A stretch of 64,000 nucleotides of DNA. It comes from Wenjunlia tyrosinilytica. GTDB taxonomy: Bacteria; Actinomycetota; Actinomycetes; Streptomycetales; Streptomycetaceae. The notes under the pieces were generated by a model. That model was not told the DNA's origin. It was given only the letters and a program-made list of their open reading frames with translations, and did no database searches. The translations under genes and the position numbers were made by a program. Where the stretch lies: contig NZ_BMMS01000017.1 of assembly GCF_014646055.1 (NCBI RefSeq), positions 112,453 through 176,452 on the forward strand. The letters run 5' to 3'. Shown here in pieces: positions 1-7,812 of the stretch (position 1 is the stretch's first letter; the number at the start of each line of letters is the position of its first letter).

Positions 1-102
1 GCCACCGACCGTATGGGGACCGTCCGGGACTCTTCCATGCGTGGAAGGGGGCAGAACATACGCCATCGTGCTCAAGGGCGGCTTCACGGTAGATTCCAGT
101 TC

Positions 103-1059
103 ATGGACGTGTTCAGCGACGTCATTGCCACCATGCGGGTCGGCCGGGCGAAGTTCACCCGCTCGCGACGCAGCGGGGCGTGGGGCAGCCGATTCGGGCC
201 GTACCCGGGCGCGGGGTTCCACATCGTTCTGCGGGGCAGTTGCTGGCTGCTCCCCGCGGACGACTCCGCGAGACTGCTCACCTCCGGTGACGTGGTGTTC
301 CTGCCACACGGAACGATGCACGGCATGAGCGACAGCGCGGACCGGGCGGCGGCGGACCTGCCCCTCGACGTGCAACCGGGGCAGGTGGGCGACCTCCCCG
401 GCGACATGACTGACGAACTGACTCACGATGACACGCTCCTGCTGTGCGGCGCGTACCGTCTCGACCGGGGAAGGGCGCACCCGTTCCTGCATGCGCTCCC
501 AGACATCGTCCACCTCCCCGCCCGGCCCGGCCACCACCCGGCCCTGCGCACCGCGGTCGACCTTCTGGCCACCGAACTGACGGATCCCCGGCGGGGAGCG
601 GACGCCACGCTGCCCGCCCTCCTGGACCTGCTCCTGGTCTACCTCCTGCGCGCATGGATGGACGAGGAATCCGCCCGCCGGCCCAGCACCGGCTGGCTCG
701 CCGCGCTCACCGATCCGGCGGTCGCGGCCGCGCTTAACCACCTCCACCGGGACCCCGCGCGGCCATGGACCGTCCAGGACCTGAGCAACGAGGTCGGGAT
801 GTCCCGAACGGCCTTCGCCAAGCGCTTCACCTCGTTCGTAGGGCAGCCACCGATGGCCTACCTGACCTGGTGGCGACTGAGCACCGCGGCGCGGATCCTG
901 AGCGCCGGCGACTCTCCCCTCGCCACTGTGGCCCAGCAGGTCGGGTACACCTCGGAATTCGCCTTTTCCAACGCTTTCAAGCGCACCTTCGGGGTCGCTC
1001 CCGGCCGCTTCCGACGAGAGCACCGCGCGGCCGGCGCGCACTCTGCCGGTGCTCGGTGA
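103..1059 (+). CDS. AraC/XylS family transcriptional regulator
   Basis: A 318-aa DNA-binding regulator. An N-terminal cupin-like ligand domain occupies roughly residues 1-190, with a beta-rich stretch around WGSRFGPYPGAGFHIVL. It is followed by the double helix-turn-helix AraC domain over roughly residues 210-312; the motifs TVQDLSNEVGMSRTAF and VAQQVGYTSEFAFSNAFKR are visible. The start chosen is ATG 103 (MDVFSDVIATM), the usual beginning for this subfamily; the reading frame extends upstream without homologous-looking sequence. Its stop overlaps the next frame by 11 bp, so the VOC gene may be co-transcribed. The ligand cannot be read from sequence; this subfamily often controls an adjacent oxidoreductase. 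Confidence 0.9.
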   Translation: MDVFSDVIATMRVGRAKFTRSRRSGAWGSRFGPYPGAGFHIVLRGSCWLLPADDSARLLTSGDVVFLPHGTMHGMSDSADRAAADLPLDVQPGQVGDLPGDMTDELTHDDTLLLCGAYRLDRGRAHPFLHALPDIVHLPARPGHHPALRTAVDLLATELTDPRRGADATLPALLDLLLVYLLRAWMDEESARRPSTGWLAALTDPAVAAALNHLHRDPARPWTVQDLSNEVGMSRTAFAKRFTSFVGQPPMAYLTWWRLSTAARILSAGDSPLATVAQQVGYTSEFAFSNAFKRTFGVAPGRFRREHRAAGAHSAGAR

Positions 1060-1543
1060 CGACGCCGCCCCTGCGTCGGCGCCGTGCGCCGGCGGGTCCC
1101 TCCTGCTGCGGAGCTCACAGTGGACGTCCCGAAGGCCCGGGCGGTCGCACCTGGTTCCACCCGCGCCCGAACCGGCCCGCAACCCGGGCCATGGCCCCGC
1201 CCGGTTGTATGTGGACGACCTCGACCGGGCTTTGCCGCTCCTGACCGAGCTCACGGGCTCTGGCCCGCTACGGCGTTTCTCGTATGGCGAGTTGGAACTG
1301 GCGGCCATCGGCGACTTCCTCGTCGTCGCCGGATCTCCGGAGGCGCTTGCCCCGTTCAGGAGCGTCCAGGCGACTGTTGCGGTCGACGACCTTGCTGAAG
1401 CCGAGCGCGACTTGAGTGCGCACGGTGCTGAGATCCTTTCCGGTCCGAATGACGTGCCCACCGGCCGGAACCTGACCGCGCGACACGCGGACAGTGCGGT
1501 GATCGAGTACGTCGAGCTGCGGGAAGCACCGCCGTCCAACTGA
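1049..1543 (+). CDS. VOC (glyoxalase/bleomycin-resistance fold) family protein, start uncertain
   Basis: Residues ~50-164 form a recognisable single VOC domain: it begins [15 protein letters not shown], has a central [13 protein letters not shown] segment and ends in VIEYVEL. The first ~50 residues (rich in Arg, Pro and Ser) do not look like part of the fold, and no convincing ATG/GTG with a ribosome binding site lies close to the domain. Either the true start is a weak codon such as TTG 1205, or the 5' end is decayed. It overlaps the AraC stop by 11 bp. VOC proteins bind metals and act as dioxygenases, isomerases or drug-binding proteins; the specific role is unknown. Confidence 0.6.
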   Translation: MLGDDAAPASAPCAGGSLLLRSSQWTSRRPGRSHLVPPAPEPARNPGHGPARLYVDDLDRALPLLTELTGSGPLRRFSYGELELAAIGDFLVVAGSPEALAPFRSVQATVAVDDLAEAERDLSAHGAEILSGPNDVPTGRNLTARHADSAVIEYVELREAPPSN

Positions 1544-1576
1544 GAGGGACGACGCACCGGCCCCTGGTGGCCCGGG

Positions 1577-2227
1577 TCAGCCGGAGGAGGACTTCTTGGC
1601 GGACGACTTCTTTGCTGCCGCCTTCTTTGCTGCCGCCTTCCTATCGGACGACTTCTTGGCGGACGACTTCTTTGCTGCAGCCTTCTTTGCTGCCGCCTTC
1701 CTATCGGACGACTTCTTGGCGGTCGGCTTCTTGGCTGCAGCCTTCTTTGCTGCCGCCTTCTTGTCGGACATCTTCTTCGCGGATGCCTCCTTGACCGCGG
1801 CCTTCCTTGCTGCGGCCTTCTTTGCTGCCGCTTTCTTCTTCGACTTCGATTCGGCCGCCTTGGCAGGCGTCTTCTTGGCGTAGGTCTTCTTCGCCGTCAC
1901 CTCATCGGCTTGCGCTCCCTGGGACGGCGCAAAAAGATCGTTGAAATCGCTGTATGAGATTTCATGCGCAAGCTCATCCCCCTGCAGGGGCGCCACAAAG
2001 AGATCAGCAAAATTGGTGGGAGTGATTTCACTCTCGGCGATTGCTCCAATTACGGCGACAAAAGCATCCTCGGCCGCCTCCCGACTGCCGAGCCGCCTCT
2101 CGACTCGCGACAAAAGGCCCTCCGCGTAAGCCACCCCCTTCTCCGGAGGAATCGGGTTGGCGATACGCCCAGGGGTTTCGTTCAGGCCTGTCCGCAAAGG
2201 CGATTCGGCCTCGCCACCACTGTTCAT
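1577..2227 (-). CDS. Unknown protein with Lys/Ala-rich histone H1-like tail
   Basis: A 216-aa protein. The N-terminal ~110 residues are acidic to neutral and not recognised (motifs [15 protein letters not shown] and [11 protein letters not shown]). The C-terminal half is almost wholly Lys, Ala and Ser, in units such as [15 protein letters not shown]; such tails bind nucleic acid in H1-like and HupS-type proteins, but no HU domain is present here. The tail is encoded by a 60-bp tandem repeat. The gene begins 13 bp after the stop of the four-TM gene upstream on the same strand, so the two are probably one transcript. Role inferred only as possible nucleic-acid or polyanion binding. Confidence 0.7.
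   Translation of the reverse strand: MNSGGEAESPLRTGLNETPGRIANPIPPEKGVAYAEGLLSRVERRLGSREAAEDAFVAVIGAIAESEITPTNFADLFVAPLQGDELAHEISYSDFNDLFAPSQGAQADEVTAKKTYAKKTPAKAAESKSKKKAAAKKAAARKAAVKEASAKKMSDKKAAAKKAAAKKPTAKKSSDRKAAAKKAAAKKSSAKKSSDRKAAAKKAAAKKSSAKKSSSG
1593..1812 (-). repeat. 60-bp coding tandem repeat, about 3.5 copies
   Basis: The motif TTCTTGGCGG (plus strand) recurs at 1593, 1653 and 1713 with a diverged copy at about 1773, giving an exact 60-bp period. The first copies are almost identical. In the minus-strand gene each unit encodes 20 residues of the Lys/Ala/Ser tail. The period is a multiple of three, so copy-number changes keep the frame. Confidence 0.9.
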
Positions 2228-2240
2228 CGAATTCGTCCCA

Positions 2241-2861
2241 TCACTTGGAAGCCACGGAAGCCGCTACCGCCAGGGCAACCTCCACGACCAAAAGACACGC
2301 ACCGATCTCATAGTAGCGGGACCGACCCACCAGAATATCCTCATTGTCCTTGACGCCCTGCACCATTCCCATGGTTGCGTCCAGGCGGAGCTGGATATCA
2401 TCGCCCTCGTGGTCGAGGAGGTCCTTTGCGGGTGCCCCGTAACTCCAACCACGGCGGACCGGAAGGAGGCTCCTGAGTGCGCAATAGAGGATGACGGTCA
2501 AGGTCAGGAGAAGCCAAAGTGCCCACCATGACGAGATGGGGTTGTCCGTACCGATCAGTCCGATCGTCGAGGTGAACGTCGCAATGGCTCCAGCGACTGT
2601 CAGCAGTCCCGCTGCCCGAACTCTGAGGTTTCCGAGAGTTCCTTCCTGCTGCGTGAGTCTGCGGAGTGCGGCATCGTAAGCCATTTTGTACTTCTCATCC
2701 GACTCGGCGACGTCCTCGGCGTGCGGCGGGGTCGGACCACTGGATCTGGCCGCCAACCGAGCCGCGAGGATCGTGGCTGTCACGCTGATTGTGGAGCACG
2801 TCAGCCACATGAGCGCGTTGCCCGGGTTCGTTCGAGGTGCTGCGACGCCGGCGTCATCCAC
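2241..2861 (-). CDS. Four-transmembrane SLATT-like membrane protein
   Basis: A 206-aa integral membrane protein with four predicted helices: about residues 15-37 (LMWLTCSTISVTATILAA), 82-106 (AAGLLTVAGAIATFTSTIGL), 112-134 (WALWLLLTLTVILYC) and 184-204. A soluble loop of ~45 aa lies between helices 1 and 2 (motif DEKYKMAYDAALRRLTQQEG) and ~50 aa between helices 3 and 4. The layout recalls SLATT-type membrane effectors found beside conflict-system genes, but this is a resemblance, not a family assignment. The start is GTG 2861. The downstream Lys-tailed gene follows after 13 bp. Confidence 0.7.
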   Translation of the reverse strand: MDDAGVAAPRTNPGNALMWLTCSTISVTATILAARLAARSSGPTPPHAEDVAESDEKYKMAYDAALRRLTQQEGTLGNLRVRAAGLLTVAGAIATFTSTIGLIGTDNPISSWWALWLLLTLTVILYCALRSLLPVRRGWSYGAPAKDLLDHEGDDIQLRLDATMGMVQGVKDNEDILVGRSRYYEIGACLLVVEVALAVAASVASK

Positions 2862-3029
2862 GGTCGTATTGTCTGTGCCGCCTTCGGCCCATGGCCGAAG
2901 AACACGCGGGCGCGCCCCCTGTCGAGCCGGTCCTTGCGCCGAACGGCGGAATGCCCGGCCCGGCCCGCCCCGCTTCTCGCTACCGGTACTTCCAAACGAT
3001 GGCGGCCGAGGCCGCGCGGTCGAGGATGT

Positions 3030-3395
3030 TCAGGGGTTGTCGGGGCCGAATTCGGGGGGTGGAGCGAAGGTGATGGTGCTGATGTGCCGAGCCACGTCCT
3101 GGGGCAGGGCGTCAAGGCCGAGGGGTTCGTACCCGGGTCTGCCGGCAGGGAGGTGGAAGGTGTCTTCGAAGAGGGAACGCGGTCCGGTGAGCGCGAAGGA
3201 GATGCCTACTGCTTCGCCGACGTCGAAGCCGCGTGACGCGAACCATTCGGTGACCGTCTGCACCACGCTCGGGGAGGGGATGAGTTGGTGGACACGGTCG
3301 GCGGTGAGCCGGTCCACGACCGGTCCTTCCCCGGGCGGGCGCAGGATGACGAGTGCTGAAAGAGCCTGCTCGTGGTCTCCGGGCGCGGTGGTCAT
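3030..3395 (-). CDS. Small subtilase-prodomain-like protein
   Basis: A 121-aa soluble protein without signal peptide. Residues ~42-80 (VVQTVTEWFASRGFDVGEA ... FALTGPRSLFEDTFHLP) match in pattern the N-terminal domain of the subtilase encoded just upstream (IVDQAAQQLRAAGFTVLEA ... LNISGPPDLYERAFHCTLE). It therefore looks like a stand-alone copy of the protease's prodomain or inhibitor domain. It starts 64 bp after the protease stop and is probably in the same operon. Inferred role: inhibitor, chaperone or substrate adaptor of that protease. Start ATG 3395 has an AGGGAG box about 11 nt upstream. Confidence 0.75.
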   Translation of the reverse strand: MTTAPGDHEQALSALVILRPPGEGPVVDRLTADRVHQLIPSPSVVQTVTEWFASRGFDVGEAVGISFALTGPRSLFEDTFHLPAGRPGYEPLGLDALPQDVARHISTITFAPPPEFGPDNP

Positions 3396-3459
3396 GGCAC
3401 GGACGACTCCCTAGAACCATGGCGCGGCGTACCGGGTGCCACTGCCGGAGGTTGGGTTT

Positions 3460-4977
3460 CTACGGCTGCTGGGCGGCTACGACGGCTGCGTGGGCGTCGA
3501 CAAGACCGGTGCCGGTGGCCAGGTCCGGGCCCGGGACCGCCGCGTGTCCCATGCCGTCCCGGACAAAGCAGTTTCCTGCGGCCACGTCGCGGGCTGTGCG
3601 GCGCAGGATGTCGCGGACCTGCGACGGGGTCAGCTGCGGGTTGGCCTCTTTGACCAGGGCGCAGGCGCCGGCGATCTGCGGGGCGGCGGCGGATGTGCCG
3701 CTGATGGCCGCCCAGCCGTCGTCGGCCGGGGTCTCGTCGCCGTCGGGGTGGTGGTTCCCGGCGAGGTCGCGGTCGATGTCGTCGTTGGGCTGCACCGGCA
3801 GCATGATGTAGGCCGCCCTGGGCAGCATGCCGACGAGCCCGCACAGGTCGGGAGAGTTGCGTCCGACGAAGATCTCGCTGGCGAAGCCGCTGGAGTAGTC
3901 GGATGCGCGCAGGGTTCCGTCGGGTGACATGAAGACACCGCCTGCGGAGATGACGTCGGGATGCTGGCCCGGGAAGCCGAAATGACCGTTTCCCGCAGAG
4001 AAGACCACGATGATCCCGCGTGCGACGGCCACGGCGATCGCGGCGGCCATGGCCTGATCCGCCGCGCTGAACTCGTTCGGACGCCGCTTGCTCGATCCCC
4101 AGCTGTTGCTGATGACGTGCGGGTTCAGTGCGACTGCTCTGTTGAAGGCGCCGATGGTGTTGAAGAAACTCATTTTGACCATCGTGAAGTCCACGTCCGG
4201 CGCGATGGCGAAGATGTTCGCGGATTCGGCGGTACCGTGGCCGCTCTCGTCGTCGGCCGGCGCGGTGGCGCCCGGTCCCAGTACGACGGGTTCCACGTTG
4301 TAGCCGCGTGCTGCGTAGTACGGGTGCGCGAAGTGGCCCGAGTCGGTCATGACCACCTTGATGCCCGCACCGGTGATGCCACTGCGGTGGGCTCTGTCGG
4401 CGTTGCACCCCAGCGATACGTCGCCTGGGACGTCCAGGTGCCAGTAGGCCCTTGGCGGGGCAAGCGCGGTGGCGAAGAAGAACCGGGGCTCCTCGAGGGC
4501 GACTCCTTCGAGGACGTTGGCGAAGTCGGTGTCTGCCGTGTCTATGAGGCCCGGCATCTCGGTCTGAGGGCATTCCACGAAGGTGGCGAGATCTTCTCTC
4601 CTGTGCTCCTTGAGCACCGGCCGTTCCTGGGGCTCCAACGTGCAGTGGAAGGCACGCTCGTAGAGGTCGGGGGGCCCGGAGATGTTGAGTGTCACCTCAG
4701 GAGCGAGTTCGTGTGTGCCGCCTCGGGCGCGCGGGGCCTCGAGCACGGTGAACCCGGCGGCGCGCAGTTGCTGCGCGGCCTGGTCCACGATGCGGGGCTC
4801 GGACTGGACCGCCTGCGCCGTACGCGCGGTGGTGGTGTCGGCCTCGAACAGCGAGGTGCCGCCGATCGAGCGGGGTGAGGCCTGGGCGTAGACGATGCTG
4901 GGCAGGCCGTTGGCAAGCTTCGGCATCTTGGGCTTGCTGAGGAACCCAGGGCTCCCGTCAGGGTATGACGCGCTCAC
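3460..4977 (-). CDS. Subtilisin-like (S8) serine peptidase without signal peptide
   Basis: A 505-aa protease with an intact triad: Asp in VVMTDSG (~212), His in SGHGTAES (~247) and Ser in SGTSAAAPQIAG (~429). The oxyanion Asn is in SAGNG (~330), and the SNSWG strand is present. An N-terminal domain of ~170 residues resembles a prodomain (IVDQAAQQLRAAGFTVLEA; PPDLYERAFHCTLE). No Sec or Tat signal and no membrane helix is seen, so the product is probably cytoplasmic or leaves by another route. GTG 4977 is preferred to GTG 4986 because a GAGGTGG box sits 5 nt before it. It is the first gene of a minus-strand cluster with the prodomain-like and membrane proteins. Confidence 0.9.
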   Translation of the reverse strand: MSASYPDGSPGFLSKPKMPKLANGLPSIVYAQASPRSIGGTSLFEADTTTARTAQAVQSEPRIVDQAAQQLRAAGFTVLEAPRARGGTHELAPEVTLNISGPPDLYERAFHCTLEPQERPVLKEHRREDLATFVECPQTEMPGLIDTADTDFANVLEGVALEEPRFFFATALAPPRAYWHLDVPGDVSLGCNADRAHRSGITGAGIKVVMTDSGHFAHPYYAARGYNVEPVVLGPGATAPADDESGHGTAESANIFAIAPDVDFTMVKMSFFNTIGAFNRAVALNPHVISNSWGSSKRRPNEFSAADQAMAAAIAVAVARGIIVVFSAGNGHFGFPGQHPDVISAGGVFMSPDGTLRASDYSSGFASEIFVGRNSPDLCGLVGMLPRAAYIMLPVQPNDDIDRDLAGNHHPDGDETPADDGWAAISGTSAAAPQIAGACALVKEANPQLTPSQVRDILRRTARDVAAGNCFVRDGMGHAAVPGPDLATGTGLVDAHAAVVAAQQP

Positions 4978-5395
4978 AGCTGCCACCTCATTTCACTGCG
5001 GATCCTGTTGCCTGTCGTGGGTTGGCGGCTGGCCGCTGTGCGAGACAGCGGCTCAGCAACCGTATTGAGCAGGCCGCGAGTCCGAGTTCCCCGCCAATCC
5101 TCGATATTCGAACTAAGCCGACACTTCACCCATTCAGGTCATTCAAGTTGCGGATAGCGCATTCCTATCGGATCATCTCGACCGGGACTGGGAGACCGGC
5201 GCACCGCAACCGCGCGGAAACTACTGCTCGGTGGACCCGGCGGAACAGGCGGTCCAGAGCAATGGTTCGCCGAACGGCGCGGACGTGGGCGGCTCGTCGT
5301 GCATGCGGCGCAGTTCGACTCCCCCCGGTCAGCGTCGCGCCGCATGGCGGGCAAGCAGTACGCACGCGCGCGCCGCCGCGTTCTGCGGCTCAGCT
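4978..5395. other. Intergenic region with leader hairpin
   Basis: No gene is supported here. The part next to the protease must hold its minus-strand promoter. A perfect 8-bp inverted repeat, GCCGCTGT (5032-5039) and ACAGCGGC (5045-5052) with a 5-nt loop, lies ~55 bp upstream of the protease start. It could be a 5'-leader hairpin or an operator. Frames in 5139-5395 are compositional shadows of the neighbouring MMPL gene. Confidence 0.5.
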
Positions 5396-7558
5396 TCAGC
5401 GGCTCCCGGCCGCGTGAGCGAGCACCGGCTCGGGCTGAGGCTGCCGGTCGGTGTCCTCGACGCCGATGCGGGGCAGCCGATGGTCGAGCCAGCGGGGCAG
5501 CCACCAGGTCGCGCGCCCCATCAGCGCCATGGCCGCGGGCACGAGCACCATGCGGACGACCGTCGCGTCGAGCACGATCGCTGTCGCCAGACCCAGGCCC
5601 ATCATCTTGACGAGCGGCGACGGGTTGGCGACGAAGCTGAGGAACACCACTGTCATGATCAGAGCGGCGGAGGTGATCACACGGCCCGTGGCCGCCATGC
5701 CGCGTGCCACCGACTCGGTCGTGTTCCCCGTGGCGTCGTACTCCTCGCGGACACGCGAGAGCAGGAACACCTCGTAGTCCATGGACAGGGCGAACAGGAC
5801 GGCGAAGAAGATCGTCGGCATGGGCGAGGCGATCGGGAAGGTGCCCTTCAGGTTGAACAGGGCCCCGAGCCAGCCCCACTGGAAGACGGCGACCACCACG
5901 CCGTATGCCCCGCCGATCGACAACAGGTTGACCACGGCGGCCTTCAGTGGCAGTGCGACGGAGCGGAACAGCACCATCAGCAGCAGGAACGACGCTGCCA
6001 GAATCGCGGCGATGAAGACCGGCAGGGTGTCGGCGAGTTGCTCGGTGAGGTCGTCGGTCATGGCGGTCAGGCCGGATACGGCGACGTTGCCGGGGACGAG
6101 ATCGCGGACACGCTCAAGGGTCCGGGAGGTCTCGGCGTCCGCGGGGGCGGTGGTCGGGAGCGTGGGCAGCACGACGGTGTCCCCGGCCGGCGAGGTCTGC
6201 GGATCGCCGACCGTGGCGATGCCGGGGTCGGCGGCGATGCGCCGGGAAAGTGCGGGGACGTCCTCGGCGTCGGCACCGGGGCGGGTCAGGTCGACGACGA
6301 TCAGAAGGGGGGCGTTGAAGCCCGGGCCGAAGCCCTCGGCCAGCAGGTCGTAGGCGCGGCGGTGGGTGGTGCTCGTGGAGTCGTCGCCCGCGTCGGGGAA
6401 GCCGGTCTCCATGCGCAGCGCGGGGGCGGCCAGGGCGAGCAGGACCGCGGCCGCGGCGAGCAGGTGGCGCCACGGTCGGCCGGACACACGGTGGGCGAAG
6501 CGCCACCATGCCGTGTCCTCGGACTTCTTCACGGGGCGCTCGCGGCCCCGGCGGCGCCCTTGGTGGACACGGTCGCCCAGGAGCGACAGCAGAGCAGGCA
6601 GCAACGTCAGGGCGGTCGCCACGGCGAAGAGAACGACCAGGGCGGTACTGAGGCCGATCGATGTCAGGAAGCCCAGGCCGGTCAGCGCGAGAGCGGCCAT
6701 CGCCACGATGACGGCGCCTCCGGCGAACAGGACCGCCGCGCCCGAGGACCCCATGGCGTTCGACAGCGCGGTGGCGTTGTCCTGGCCGGCTGCGCGGTTC
6801 TCGCGGTGGCGGGCCATGATGAACAGGGCGTAGTCGATGCCGATGCCCAGGCCGATCATCGCACCGATCGTGGGGGCGGCGGTGGAGACGTCCATGGCGT
6901 TGGCCAGCAGCATGACGCTGCCCAGGCCCGCGGCGACGGCCACCAGGGCCAGCGCGATCGGCACCAGTGCGGCCACGATCGTCCCGAACGCCACCACCAG
7001 GATGACGAGTGCGGTCAGCAGCCCCGCAGCCTCCGCACCCGATGTCTCCGTCTTGGCGTTGATGAACACGGCGTCACCGCCCAGCTCGGCGACGACTCCG
7101 TCCCCCCGTGCGGGCTCGATCGCGTCGGCCAGGGCCTCGATGTCCGCGGGGTCCACGTCCATCGCGGGCACGTCGAATGTGATCCGGGCGAAGCCGATAC
7201 GTCCGTCGGGCGAGAGCGTGTCGGCGGTGAAGGGATCGGCCGCGGTGGTGACGTGGTCCACGTCGGCGATCCGGGCGACCGCGGCGTCGACGGCGTGCCG
7301 GTGGCGCTCCAGTCGCTCCCCGTCCGGCGCGGCGAAGACCGCCATGGCGCTGCCACCGGACGCTTCCGGGAAGCGCTCTTGGAGCAGCCGCATCGCCTTC
7401 TCGCTCTGGCTGCCGGGAGCGACCAGGTCGTCGACGAATGAGCCGCCGACCGCGCCGGCCAGGGGCAGCACGAGGAGGAGGGCGACCGCCCAGGTGGCGA
7501 TGGTGACCCATGGTCGGCGGGCGCTCGCCCTGCCGATGCGACGGGTGAATCGGTTCAT
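5396..7558 (-). CDS. MMPL family RND-type exporter
   Basis: A 720-aa membrane transporter with two MMPL repeats: one N-terminal helix (WVTIATWAVALLLVLPLAGA), a large extracytoplasmic loop of ~150 residues, a block of five helices, then the same order again. The motif GIGIDYALFIMAR and its counterpart ALSMDYEVFLLSRV carry the helix-4 Asp residues that typically relay protons in this family. Start ATG 7558 (MNRFTRRIG) has CAGGAG upstream; an upstream extension of the frame is non-coding. It is divergent from a DesK/NarL two-component pair that probably regulates it. Likely cargo is a lipid, fatty-acid conjugate or drug. Confidence 0.93.
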   Translation of the reverse strand: MNRFTRRIGRASARRPWVTIATWAVALLLVLPLAGAVGGSFVDDLVAPGSQSEKAMRLLQERFPEASGGSAMAVFAAPDGERLERHRHAVDAAVARIADVDHVTTAADPFTADTLSPDGRIGFARITFDVPAMDVDPADIEALADAIEPARGDGVVAELGGDAVFINAKTETSGAEAAGLLTALVILVVAFGTIVAALVPIALALVAVAAGLGSVMLLANAMDVSTAAPTIGAMIGLGIGIDYALFIMARHRENRAAGQDNATALSNAMGSSGAAVLFAGGAVIVAMAALALTGLGFLTSIGLSTALVVLFAVATALTLLPALLSLLGDRVHQGRRRGRERPVKKSEDTAWWRFAHRVSGRPWRHLLAAAAVLLALAAPALRMETGFPDAGDDSTSTTHRRAYDLLAEGFGPGFNAPLLIVVDLTRPGADAEDVPALSRRIAADPGIATVGDPQTSPAGDTVVLPTLPTTAPADAETSRTLERVRDLVPGNVAVSGLTAMTDDLTEQLADTLPVFIAAILAASFLLLMVLFRSVALPLKAAVVNLLSIGGAYGVVVAVFQWGWLGALFNLKGTFPIASPMPTIFFAVLFALSMDYEVFLLSRVREEYDATGNTTESVARGMAATGRVITSAALIMTVVFLSFVANPSPLVKMMGLGLATAIVLDATVVRMVLVPAAMALMGRATWWLPRWLDHRLPRIGVEDTDRQPQPEPVLAHAAGSR

Positions 7559-7812
7559 GGGTGTGTGGGCTCCTGTGAGAGATGGCCGCCGTCCGCCGCC
7601 GGTCCGTGGCGCACCGGAGGCAATTCGTGAGCTCTTCCATCGTGGGTTCCGGCGGCGGTGCTGTCCCCCGCCACCGGACGGGTCCGGGGCTCCCGCTCGG
7701 GACGGGCGGAGTGCGGCGGTACCTCCCCCTGACGGGTGAGCCGGGGATCCGCCCACAGGCGGGTGACTACGCCTGCGGCCCGGACCTACGATGACTTGCC
7801 CGAAGGACCCCG

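Noticed and set aside
1593-1812. The regularly spaced 60-bp repeats as a CRISPR array
   Set aside because: The whole unit is conserved with no variable spacers, and it is in frame with a Lys/Ala protein tail.
3460-4977. The subtilase as an ordinary exported protease
   Set aside because: No signal peptide, Tat motif or membrane helix is present at either plausible start.
5231-7441. A plus-strand open frame of 736 codons opposite the MMPL gene
   Set aside because: Composition-driven shadow with His/Gly/Gln/Arg repeats; the minus frame encodes a clear twelve-helix MMPL transporter.
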